From: Paraspadella gotoi | Taxonomy: Eukaryota > Chaetognatha | Length of the DNA stretch: 64,000 bases | Assembly (NCBI GenBank): GCA_051294375.1 | Contig: JBJCIZ010000239.1 | Location: 2,679,476 to 2,743,475 of the forward strand | Reading direction: 5' to 3' | Shown here: positions 44,719-55,800 of the stretch, in pieces | How the letters are laid out: each line of letters starts with the position of its first letter | Numbering within the stretch: position 1 is the first letter of the stretch | Translations under genes and position numbers: made by a program | The notes under the pieces: generated by a model | What the model saw: only the letters and a program-made list of their open reading frames with translations | Told to the model about the DNA's origin: nothing | Databases searched by the model: none

Positions 44719-45592
44719 ATGTCTCCCCTGCTTCGATTCCTTTCGAAGCTCAATGTATCGACGTTGGAAAACACAGTTAACTCGATTCCCTTCTCCACCT
44801 CATCTCTTGTAATGAAAAAGAAAAAGTGGGTACAAAAGGACCCCATCCCGACCAACTGGAGACGCATCTGGTTGGAAGACACTGAACCATTTTCCGACAA
44901 GGAACCTCGTCCTAATTCCATAGGCACGTGAATTATATAATTATACTGAGTTAACAACCTTGACAATCTTTGACCCCCCCTCTATACTTTGCTTCCCCAA
45001 CAGCGGACTTTGAAAAGCAATTAAACATCGTGGCGACCAACTTGGAAACTCAAGACGATCCCAAACTTCAGTTGAAGTTTATGAAACCCGTCCCTCACTT
45101 GGAGACCCCGAAATTCCCCGGTGAATACGTCGTAGGAGAGTGGCCGCCCAAGGGAAGGGTGTATTGGAAACTCCCGTTTAAAGTAAGATTTGTACTGTCA
45201 ACCAGACCATATTTATTATTTAATAATTCAAAAGATGGCGCGTAGAATTTAAAATCTTTTTTTTCCCCTGCTCATTTCGTTTCTTTCAGGTGGAATTGCA
45301 GCAGGGACGAATCTACAAGTGGTGCTCGTGCGGGACTAGCAAATCCCAACCTTTCTGCGACGGGAGTCATCACGTTCTCGACGGACCCGATTATCAGAGA
45401 CCCACGAAACCTAAATTCCGGCCCAAGAAGTTTACCGTGCCCGAAACCGGGGAATATTGGCTCTGTCAATGCAAACAGACGGACGACCGACCATTTTGCG
45501 ATGGAAATCACAGACTTAGAGAGGAGATCACCCAGTTGGAGCGGCCCATGTTGACGGACGGCCAACGAATACCCGTTAAGATCAAAACGTGA
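44719..45592 (+). CDS. CISD3: CISD3-like mitochondrial protein with two CDGSH iron-sulfur domains
   Basis: Matrix-type NEET protein with two [2Fe-2S] CDGSH motifs in one chain. First motif WCSCGTSKSQPFCDGSH, second CQCKQTDDRPFCDGNH; each has the 3Cys-1His ligand set. The N-terminus MSPLLRFLSKLNVSTLENTV is basic and amphipathic, a plausible mitochondrial presequence. It is followed by ~110 residues not found in human CISD3 (e.g. WVQKDPIPTNWRRIWLED). Exons: 44719-44923, 45004-45182, 45290-45592. The first intron only keeps frame if a GC-AG donor (ATAG|GCACGT) is used; the nearby GTGAAT donor gives the wrong phase. About 228 aa. The following SRP9 ATG is 175 bp away. Confidence 0.85.
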
Positions 45593-45766
45593 CCGGACCC
45601 TTTTTTTTTTATTTTGTCGGAATAACTATTTCATAAATAGCTACGTTAATGGTTTTCCTCTCGTTGATTGCCGACTTTTTTTGTCTCATTTTCAATTTCA
45701 TGCCGTTAGACAAGAGCAAATACTTTCGATTGACTCTTCTCCAATTCCATCAAAGAGTCTGCAAAG

Positions 45767-46120
45767 ATGCCGTACATCGTCGGTTGGGAAGATTTCGCGA
45801 GGGCCGCGGAAAAACTTTACCTGGACAACCCGCTCAAGTGTCGTTTTGTCACTAAGTACAGACACTCGGATGGAAAACTCGTTTTGAAGGTCTTTACTCC
45901 CATTTGGAGATGATGAATTTGTTTTTTTTTATTTGGCAACGCGTTAAGATGAAAAAGAATTGATTCTTTACTCGCGCGTTTACGTTTACGTTTACGTTTA
46001 CGGCAGGTGACGGACAATGCGACGTGCCTCATGTATCGAACCGATCAAGCGCAGGACTTGAAAAAAGTGGATAAATTCACGATGTTGTTGTTGCGTCATA
46101 TGGCCTCGAGGGATAGGTAG
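45767..46120 (+). CDS. SRP9: SRP9, signal recognition particle 9 kDa protein
   Basis: Binds the Alu domain of SRP RNA as a heterodimer with SRP14 and delays elongation during co-translational targeting. [40 protein letters not shown] and [15 protein letters not shown] match animal SRP9. Exons: 45767-45889 (41 codons, phase 0) and 46007-46120; 78 aa, slightly shorter than human (86 aa). The intron ends in a GTTTAC tandem repeat directly before the acceptor. Upstream, TGCCGTTAG (AG 45708-45709) is a candidate trans-splice or 5'UTR acceptor. Confidence 0.96.
45979..46002 (+). repeat. GTTTAC tandem hexamer in the SRP9 intron
   Basis: Four consecutive GTTTAC units end 4 bp before the intron's AG. 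They serve as the polypyrimidine tract substitute of this short intron. Confidence 0.7.
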
Positions 46121-46440
46121 AACTCAAATCGCAATCTCTTTATTTTCGCTCCAATTTCAATCATCAATCCTTTTTTTTTTTCTTTTTTTTCTTTTTTCAA
46201 CAATGAATTTTTTTTTTTACTCGTAAATCATCGCGGACAAAATTATTTCGCTACTTTTTTTTTTCTCAAGATTTCTCGTCTGGCGCGAGTTTGGCGTCAG
46301 AAGTGCTTTAGTTTTGATTACTTTTGTGAATTAATATTGGTACAAGGAGAATTAAAAGAATTAACCGTTGATAAATTATTAATTCTATTCCGTGACTCGT
46401 AGCACCCATCATCTCTTCATCGTGAAAAGTTTTTAGACTT

Positions 46441-46488
<48 letters not shown>

Positions 46489-46697
46489 AATTGTTACCGT
46501 TTACATACTTGTTATCAATATTGATAGTGATTGAATAAATCACCTTGACTTATAATTAGACAAAAAATGAAATGTTAACATTGTCGTTTAGATTATTTTT
46601 AGTGTAATTATATAATTTTTTGCTATAATTTGCTTTACTATTTCAGTTAGACTAGAATCTTACACTAGGGAAGTCTTATGTCTTGACTTTCTTCGCC
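46121..46697. other. Intergenic SRP9-FBXL with CT microsatellite
   Basis: AT-rich spacer with a (CT)n tract of about 44 bp at 46443-46486, AATAAA at ~46534, and a TTTCAG acceptor-like site (~46643-46648) about 50 bp before the FBXL ATG. Confidence 0.6.
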
Positions 46698-48750
46698 ATG
46701 GAGGCTCTGAGAGCCAACGGCACAGTGATTTCGTTACCCGATAGCATCGTTCTTCAGGTTTAATATTAATATTATAATTATCAATTGCAAGTATTTTTAA
46801 AAGTTACTCGTAGGCTAATGAGGCGAAATTTGTTCAGATATTTTCAAGACTAGACCTGCCGACGTTATGTCGTTGCGCGCTCGTCAGTAAAGCATGGTGT
46901 AATCTGGCTCATGATCCCGTCTTGTGGCGCTACGTAGGTAAATTCGAAGCATTGGCCAAGTTCTTCGGGACCGACCATCCCCTAATTCATTTTCCCCCTA
47001 GATTTACGATGTTATTCGCTGACGGTGGAGGAAGTTCAATCGATCCTGGAGAAACGATGTTCGGACGCCCTCAAGTCGCTCGCCGTCAAAGGGTGAGAGC
47101 TCTTGTAAGGGATAATTAATTAATTATTTAATATGATCTTTAATGAGATTGAATTTCTCAATCTCATTTACATATTGTAGTGTTGAACTTGAATTGATAC
47201 ATTTTAATTTTGGATTTCAATAATGGTTTTTCAGTACTAAATTACTAAATTATTAAATGTATAGTCTTTAGCAATACTCTCGCTGATTATAAATTAAATT
47301 TTCAAGTCTCGTCCTTTTGATTTTTATCGTTTATTTTATTTTATTTTTTTTCAGATTAAATTTGGAACCGTCTTCGATTTCCTCGAAATTCACCTCATTC
47401 CTTTCCTCCTTTGTCAATTTAACTTTTCTCCACTCGAGCTCTTTCAACTTCGCCTTCGTCAAACTCTCCTCGTTTCCTCCGTCGGTGAAAAGACTCGAAC
47501 TCGTCAACTGCATGTTCACATATGACTTTTTCGACCATCTCAAAACGGGTCAGTACGAGGTCAGGTCGAGATAACGACGGGGGGGGGAGGCAAAATGAAA
47601 AAAACTACTAGGGACGGCAATTTTTTAAGTGTTGCGCAGAATTTTTGAATTAATGTGATATCCTGAAATAATTACGTTATTACAGAAATATATAACGTAT
47701 AACGTATCAATAATATATACATATATTTCTTTGTATAATGTATATTACTTGTATATTACTTGCCTACAGCTTTTATCTTTCTGCTTTTATTGTCGCCTGA
47801 TTATACAATATACGATATAAACCAAAGAAGTTCAGAACCTATGTTCCTAGTAACTTGCCAAGTATTAACTAAAAAAAATGTAACCAACCCTCCAGAGAAT
47901 TTATTCCCGAAATTGGAATATTTGGACGTCTCGATGAACGTTGGTCTCGCGGATCATCATGTCGAGTGCATTAGGTCAGTTTTCAATTAGATTGTCAGTA
48001 GTTGATTCTTTTGTTTACTCGACGCAAACTAATAGACCATTTTTATTTATTTAATTTTTTTTTGGCAGCTACGTGAAGACGTTAAAGACTGTGATCATGA
48101 AGCAGAACCGCAACCACGAAGTCACCGACGAGGGCGCCAGGCATTTGGCCAAATTGAAGAACGTTCACAGTCTCGACGTGGCCAACACGGGAATCACCGA
48201 TCAAGGTGTTTTCCTTTTTTGTGACCCTCGATCTCTTTCTAGTATTACGATGCCTTCCCTTTATTCTCCTAGGAGTCGATTATGTGGTGAGCTCGTTGCC
48301 CAAATTGCGACGTCTCAACATTTCGATGCTCCGTCTCTCTAATTTAACGGTCACGGCCATCGGCAATTATTCCAAATGTTTGGAAATTCTTATTTTGAAT
48401 CAAGTGAGGCGTGAAGAGCCGGTGTGAAGTTTGTGAAGGCACCGCCGAGGCTCTACAGGGTCTTCTCCGTTTTAGGTTTTCGGCGTGAGCGACATTATGC
48501 CTCTCGTTGGTCTTCCTTACATTTCTTACATAAACGTGAACAACACTTCCGTTGAACGGGAAAACGTGAGCGACTTTCGTCATCACAACCCTAAGTAAGG
48601 CTAAGGGCGCGGAAATTGTCATCGTCTTCTTACATCCAAAGTCTCCTTGAAATTTTTTTTAGGTGCTTCGTGGACTTTAAGTTCGAAGCCTATTTGAAGT
48701 CGCGGGCCGGTTCCGCCATCACCGTCAGCGACGGCCGATTTTGCATCTGA
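46698..48750 (+). CDS. FBXL12: F-box/LRR protein, FBXL12-like
   Basis: Putative substrate receptor of an SCF (SKP1-CUL1-F-box) ubiquitin ligase. The F-box spans exons 1-2: ISLPDSIVLQ-IFSRLDLPTL, then CRCALVSKAWCNLAHDPVLW and RYVDLRCYSLTVEEVQSIL, close to the FBXL12 arrangement (LWRHVDL). Leucine-rich repeat units follow (VKRLELVNCMFTYDF, FPKLEYLDVSMNVGLADHHV, LAKLKNVHSLDVANTGITDQ, LPKLRRLNISMLRLSNLTV). Eight or nine exons: 46698-46757, 46838-46937, ~47001-47092, ~47355-47550, ~47896-47975, ~48069-48205, ~48274-48388, ~48478-48594, ~48661-48750; all phases agree. About 330 aa, the same as human FBXL12 (326). Other small FBXLs are possible. Confidence 0.8.
47128..47182 (-). repeat. Dispersed stem-loop repeat, degenerate reverse copy (FBXL intron)
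   Basis: The reverse complement reads CAATATGTAAATGAGATTGA and TTCAATCTCATTAAAGATCA, with the same arms as the RAD50 copies but an altered ATGCAAAT core (ATGTAAAT). Confidence 0.55.
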
Positions 48751-49834
48751 GATTCGTCTCACCAGCCAAAAAATAAAAAAATAAAAATAATCTCCAGATT
48801 CACAGCGATCAATACCAAAAAAAAAATATCCCCCCGAAAAACCCACAAACTAATGCTTTAAATTAAGATAGATTTTCTGCAAGGATATTGCCCAAGGCTA
48901 GGGGGCGGCAGAAATTGAATTTAAAAGATTAGTAAAATGTCTAAAAACATGAAAAATCTTCAGACTTAAATTTCAATAAACTAATATTGTAATATTGCAA
49001 TTTAAATGACTGTGATATTTGTTCTAATTAAAGATACGATTGAAATCAATTTAAGATCAAGAATGGTCTTCCTCATTCGGTTGATAGTGTCATGTACTTT
49101 TTTTTTATAAACGCTTTTTTGTAATTTTTTTTTTTTTACCTTTCTGACGAAGCCGTTAATTTTATATAAAACCAGCTGCTTTTGCCTTTTCCCCCCTTAA
49201 TTTGGTATGACCGGTTATTGGCCTACAAAATGGGAATATTCTATTGAATGAATATCGAGGTAGGTACTAGGTAGACATCAAATCAGAAACCCAGAATGTT
49301 AGCCGTTTGCCGTGTCGTCCGGCGGTCGTAATCTTGTCCAATTAAAATCAATCTAATTCCTCGAAAATTCCATGTTTGAACTAATCGTTGTTATCATTGT
49401 GCCCTTTACTAACTACATATTGTCGCAATACCCTGGAGATGGGGCAGCGGCTGCTTGCTCGTTGTTTCGTTCCCACTCCAGCACGTCTTTTTTTTTCCCC
49501 GCCTCCGTGTCCGAATCGAGATTGAAGAAGTCATATTTGCAATTTAACGCGTCTTTTTTTCTTTTTCTTTTTTTTTCGCAGATCCGTAAACCCGGTTTCT
49601 TTTCTGTTTCATAGCTCGCGCCTTTTTTTTCTTATTTCTCAGACATTCCAAAGGTTATGACTTTCCTCCATTGATTTCGCATTCACCGCGACAAACGACG
49701 ACGACCACGACGACGACCACGACGACTATGGCTCACTCGTGCTTTTCGCCACATTTCATTGTTTTGTATTTCCCCCCCGTTCTGCGTCCATCGCGCTTCC
49801 GTTTCCTCTTCCTTCGCTGCGCTTTCTTTGTATA
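48751..49834. other. Intergenic FBXL-SORBS
   Basis: FBXL 3'UTR (AATAAA ~48976) and a long AT-rich spacer. The last 150 bp, rich in CG and CGACGA/CGACCA repeats (49690-49725), are likely the SORBS 5' region. No other gene recognised. Confidence 0.5.
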
Positions 49835-52800
49835 ATGTCCGCCTCTCGGTCGCCCCCTCCCGACGCCGCCTCCAAATCTCGAACAAAAGACGTCGAATCC
49901 GACCTCGACAAAGACGCCGCCCACGCCAACCACAATGGCGGAAGTCGGAGGCAATCGCGGCGAAGGTTTGTACAAGCTCGAATGAGTCCCCTCTACTTTC
50001 AACTACAAATTCAAACGGCCTTTTCGTTCTAAATGTTATTTTAAAATTTGTTTGTCTATGTCTACCTCTCAAAATTTGTTTATAATTTTATTTTATTAAA
50101 AAAAGTTTCCTGCTTTGATTAATGTCATCTGCACTTTGGCCTTTTGTTTTTTGCATTTGTCATTGTCTTAAAATGAACATTTTTATATAAGTCGAAAATC
50201 TTGTATATCACAAAAGGACGCTATATTCAAATTGGGATATGAATTTTGAGATTCGAAAATGCTTTTCAGATCTGCTTCTAGCGGCGCGGAAGGAGGTTCA
50301 CAATCCGGACTCGACTCTCCCACTTTCTTCTTGTTTCGAATTGGAGGTGATCATTTAATTGTTCACGTTAAGGCGGTCGCATAACTAACAAACATATGCT
50401 TGTGTCAAATATTTTTCAGGTCGTCAATCTATCATTCGATCCCCGGAGCCGCAGCGAAAGTCGCGCGCGGCGTCGGCGGGCAGCAGAGCGACATCGTCGC
50501 CGCGCAATCACATCAAGACCCCGTCGGGTCAAGGAACCGGAGAACCGCGTCCTCGTCGTCACAGCACCACCGGGGCCACCATCACCGCCTCCAAGGCAGA
50601 CCCGTTGGAGGATCGCGACGACGACGACGACGATAGCGCGGATCCCTTCGCTACTTTGCCGCCGTTGACTCGTGGGAGGCGCGAAGAAAGCGCCTCTCCC
50701 ACCAACCGGCGCCGGCAACGTCACCACACCCACTCGCGCGAGAGGGACGCCTCTTCCTCCGCGCACGGCGCCCGACAGCGGCGACAGCAGCAGCATCCGG
50801 ATTCCTTGGACATCGAGAAGACGACTTCCCTCGAAGTCACCGGCGCCACGCAGAAGGAGAAGGAAGAGATCTGCGCCAAGATCGCGAGCCTCACCGCCTC
50901 GGGAACCTCCTGCGCCTCCTTCGCCAAAACGGCGTCTTCGCGCGACGAAGGCGGCGAGGATTCCTCGGCCCCGATCACCGCGCAACCGCGTCACCGACAA
51001 CACGAACAACCACCGCAACGCCTCGGCACGAAAAAGCCTCTGATCTCAAACGCGTCGATCGGCAGCTTTCCTAGTCATAAAATAATCCCCAACGGCGTCG
51101 ACGCCGCCGCAAACGATAATAAATATTCCGCTGAAGTATCCACCTCCACGCATTATTCTTCTCATAACCAAAACATTCGGTCTAAGCTCGAACCGGCGCC
51201 CAGAGACGGAGAGAGAGGCGGGACGCGAAACGTGAGAAGGTCAACTGGAGACGACGGCGACGACGACGATTACGACGACGATTACGACGACGAAGTCATT
51301 TCGCCGCCGCCTCCTTACAGTGCCGTCATGACTTCGCAACCGCCGATGCTTCCGTCTCCTCCTCTTCCTTCGCTTCGCTCTGCTCTGCCCGACTCGACGC
51401 TGAGGGCGCCGTCTCCGAATCGAACGACGAGCGCCTCCAGCCCTTTGAATATTCCCAAGTCCGACAAAAGTCCTAACGCCGCCGTAGCCAACGCTTCCAG
51501 TCCGCTCCATCTACCCAAGCCTCAAAGCCCCACCATCACTTTGCTCCAAAAGGTAATGCTTCTTTTCTCTATTTTTCTTCTTTTTTTACAAATTGTTGAC
51601 TGCCTTTGTCATTGTTATTGTTATTGTCATTGTCATCCAGGCCAGAGAGGGGCAATTGCCAAAGGCAGGGGCCAGTTACATCAACTCTGTTACGGACGAA
51701 ACGAGAGGCATCGAAAAGGCCGACACGGAAAATCCTCAGCGTTGCGTTTTGACCACTGGTTCCCGTTCCAACGACACGGTGGGTGATTACGTAGTAGAAT
51801 AATCGAACCGAGAACGATAGTTGATTATTCTTACCCGCGAAACAGGCGAAGAAAGCCAAGCCGATCGTGGTCGCCGACGCGCGTTACTTTAACAACAAAG
51901 AACTTGCGAAAGTAGAACCGAAGAGCATTCGTGAATACGCCCCTGGAGAAGGGAGCATTGCTAAGTCTCAACAGGATCAGGTTTTCAAATTTGTTTTCTT
52001 TTCATTGAGGAAAAAATATAAATATTATTCTATAAAACTTCAGAAACGTCAATTTCTCACCGAGAACGGATTGGAGGAATTGTCCTCGTTCGGCGTCGAA
52101 TCCAAATCGGCGCGAGTTCGGCGCTGGATTGAACTCGAGGGTCGGCGTCAACCCGAAGCCAAGATTCAGAAGCATCCGTCTCGGTCTCCCTCCGGTACCG
52201 ATCCATTTCGCCTTGCTTCATTTTATTTTTCCTATTTTCCCTTTCAGTTCAATATCCCAATTGGTCCCATTGTCTAAAAAATATCCTTTCCCCAGCGGAC
52301 CAACAGCGGGAGTGGTACCGGGACGTTCAAAAAGGCGGCGAGATCCCCATGCTGGGGCTGCGGAAGGTCTCGCCTTCTCCGCCTTCTCCCGTCGCCAATA
52401 ATTCTAAATCGCCCACTCAATTGCTGGTGAGACTTAATTTCCTTTCACTCTAAGGGGTAAGACGTTGAATCACCCCCCCTACCGGGCCTTACACCCTTTT
52501 TCCTTACCCCGTTTCCAGGGCGGTCGCCTCACGCCGACGTCTCCCTCTCGTCCTGATTCCCAAGCCTTGTCTGGTCGAACGGAAAAGAGGAGACAACCGT
52601 TAAATCCTAATTTATTGGAAGTGAGTTTATACCGAAGGTATATTCCTGTTGCGGATGAATATTGTTGTCGTTGAATATTGTGGATCATACGTAATTCTTT
52701 TGTGAATGGTTCGGTATCGATCTGCTGTGTTTTCAAACCTAATACATTGATATCAATAAATTCACAATTTGTAACCTTAATTTGTACTGAATGTAGGTTG

Positions 52801-55800
52801 AGTCAAATTTAAAACCATTATATGCAAATGAGATTAATTAACTTTATTTCATTTGCCGATAAATTGAAAAGGCTCGTCCCTTATATTCTCTCTGTTCTTA
52901 TCAAGAGAAGGAATGGTCGTCTGAGCTTACGAATTCTAGCCAATCGTAACATTTCTTCTCCCCCCCACCTCCGCAGGCCGAACTCACGCTGATCGACGAG
53001 GAACAGAGAAAGCTGAACCGGGAGATGGCCAAGTTTTTGGTCGAGGACGAAAGAAGGAGGAAAAAACTCAAAGAGGAAGAGGATTTGGAGAGACGGAAAC
53101 ACTCTGACTTCCTCACCCCGGACCAGGTAAATAGTGAGCGGGGTAGACGCCTGTGGGGAGGACGTCTTTACGTTCCTTCAATATTTAAGTGACATTAGTG
53201 AAATTTTAATGTTTTTTTTTTGGTTTTTTTTATCCAGAAATCTCCGATACCTCAGAACCGTTTTGACGATTTGGATCAGGCGGGGCGAGTTTTCAGTGAC
53301 GGAGGTTTCGGGAGTCGGGGTTCGTCTCTCGGTAAGCCTGTTGGCACTTTAAACCAAACTTTTTTTTAGATTTGGTTTAGATTAAATTAGTATTAGGCAC
53401 TGATTAATCCTTGACAGGTCGAAGCAGAAACGGAAGCTCTGGTGACCCTGGGAGACGCGCCGTGGCTCTCTTTAACTTTTACACTTCCAACCCAAAAGAG
53501 CTTTCATTTGAAAAGGGCAGCATTCTTTACATTAACAGGTCTGAATTCTTTGGAGATTGTTTTATTACGTCGATGATTATTTTTCTAACGCGTCCTCTTA
53601 ATTCAGACAAGTGGACAATAACTGGTTCGACGGCGAATTCCATGGTAACAGAGGCATTTTCCCTGTTTCTTACGTTGAAGTGGTAAATTCGCCGGAACAG
53701 GTGATTAAAAATTAAGCGGTAATCACGCTTAAAGTAGGTATTTCGTATTTAGTAAGCTTAAACGTCCACAGGCGGTTCGAGTTATACAAGCGCAACGCCT
53801 CCTGTCGGAAGGTCAAGCGAAAACCAAGTTCAATTTCGTGGCTCAGTCTTCGATGGAGATGAGTCTGAGGAAGGGCGAAATCGTCGTCATCATCAGAAGG
53901 GTCGATGCTAACTGGTGAGCAAATTTTTTTTCCGTTGCTGCACCTGCTGCTGCAACTTCTTTCCCACCTCCCCTCATCTTTGTTCTTTACTTTTTAGGTA
54001 CGAAGGGAAGATCGGATCTAGACGAGGGATATTCCCTTGCTCCTACGTCGACGTTTTGGCGGAGCCCGGAAGTCGAGCGCCCCCGATCATCCCCACCACG
54101 ATCGCGGGCCTCGTCATGCCCTCTTCGGTCGCCGCCTCGGTAGGAGGAGGAGGAAGCAGCTCTTGGTCGCGACTGGGCACGCTTACCCCACAACCCACAC
54201 CACCGCCACACCCTACGCGCTACTCGGCGCAATCCTTGTCGTCTAACGACGGGCTCAGGCCTTCCTCGGCAGAATTCGGTGGCGGAAGCGGAGGAGGGGG
54301 TTCCAGTCGCGGGTGAGTGGATGGAATAGTTGGGGAAAAAATTGTTAAACCCTTGAATACCTTTATGACGGAGAGCTACTTTCTATATTCTATAAGGGGT
54401 TCATTTTAGTTTCATTTTCGCATGCCTGAAAAGCCATAATCCTCAGTGGGCGTGTCAGAGGCAATATATATGTTTTTGATGGAGACAATTTCATGAGGAA
54501 GATCATTGAAAGTCTTAATGAATTGTCCACGCTGTACCAAAATCCGCAGAGCTTCTCCCTCGCCCTGCCCTCCCTATGCGGGATCTTCTCGACCCGGGTC
54601 TTCGGGAGCCATCAAGTCTCCTTCCTTTTCCCCGGAGCCGAAATCCAGTCGAGGCGGCGTCGAATCTAGGGACATCGCACTTCGGGTCTTCAAAGCCGCC
54701 TACAATTACAACCCTCAGGCGAGATTTGTTATTTAATAGTCATTGAAGGTTGAGCAGAGTAATTTATGAATCTAATTATTACGGATGCCTGCCGCCGGTT
54801 TCTCTCACCGCATGTTTGGATTTACTAATACTTAAATATGACTTATGACTTAATATGACTAATTCAAAGCCGACTGATTCATGTTTGTCTGTGCAGAAGG
54901 AAGACGAATTATATCTCCGCCAGGGGGACATCGTTTACGTGATTGAGGAATGTGACGACGGTTGGTTTGTGGGTAAGCACTTTTTATCTATTTTTATTAC
55001 AGTTTGTTCTTTATTGAAATTGCGAATTTGAAAACCTTGAAAGCTTAGTTAAAAGTTAATAGCTAAGTTAAAAACAGAAAATGATTGTAAATTACTAGAA
55101 AGAGAAATTCAGGTATTGTGGAAGACCACGACATAGGGTGAAAACAGTTTATTGCGAGGCAATACAATGATATAAAAAGGTGATTAAATAATGATTACAG
55201 AGCGGAGAGATGTTACGAGATGAAAGGTTGAATTGTTGTGTCTCTCGTGGCTACGGCCACGACCGAAGAAACCCGTTGAAGCCCGGGACGACGAGATCAA
55301 TGACCTGAGGTCTGAGGTCATGTGGCCGTTGAGGGAAAAGAGAGAGAGAGTCGAGGTAACTCGGCCTCATCCCCCCTCAAGTCGTGGCTCCGGAAAGAGG
55401 CGCGGCTGACACCACTGTTGCCGTGTCCATGAATTGATAAAGGGTGCTTTGGCACAAAAGAGTCGCTGTTGATGCACAAAGTTTGTCAAGTCCAAATCCA
55501 TGAGCCGAGGAATAACGGGAGGGTGATAGCCACATGCGGTTTTGGCGTCGTCTTGGCGTCTGCCACGCGTTTTTGCCGTCTTCCACGCATTGCTGTTGTA
55601 GCTCTAGTTGTAGCAGAGGCTTGTTCATATTCTGCAGCCTTTTTGTGGACGTGTTGGCCGACAATTTCGAGGTTATTTCCTCAGGAATTTCGTAGTTGGC
55701 GTCAAAGAAAACGCTGTCATCAATATCGCCAGAGTCACTGGGAACAGAGGTGGATGAAGGCGACGATATTAATGATGGAGACCTTGTTTGTTTTGTCGAT

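Noticed and set aside
50416-51018. 200-codon - strand open frame opposite SORBS
   Set aside because: Arises from the codon bias of the low-complexity SORBS exon; no start context, splice sites or family resemblance.
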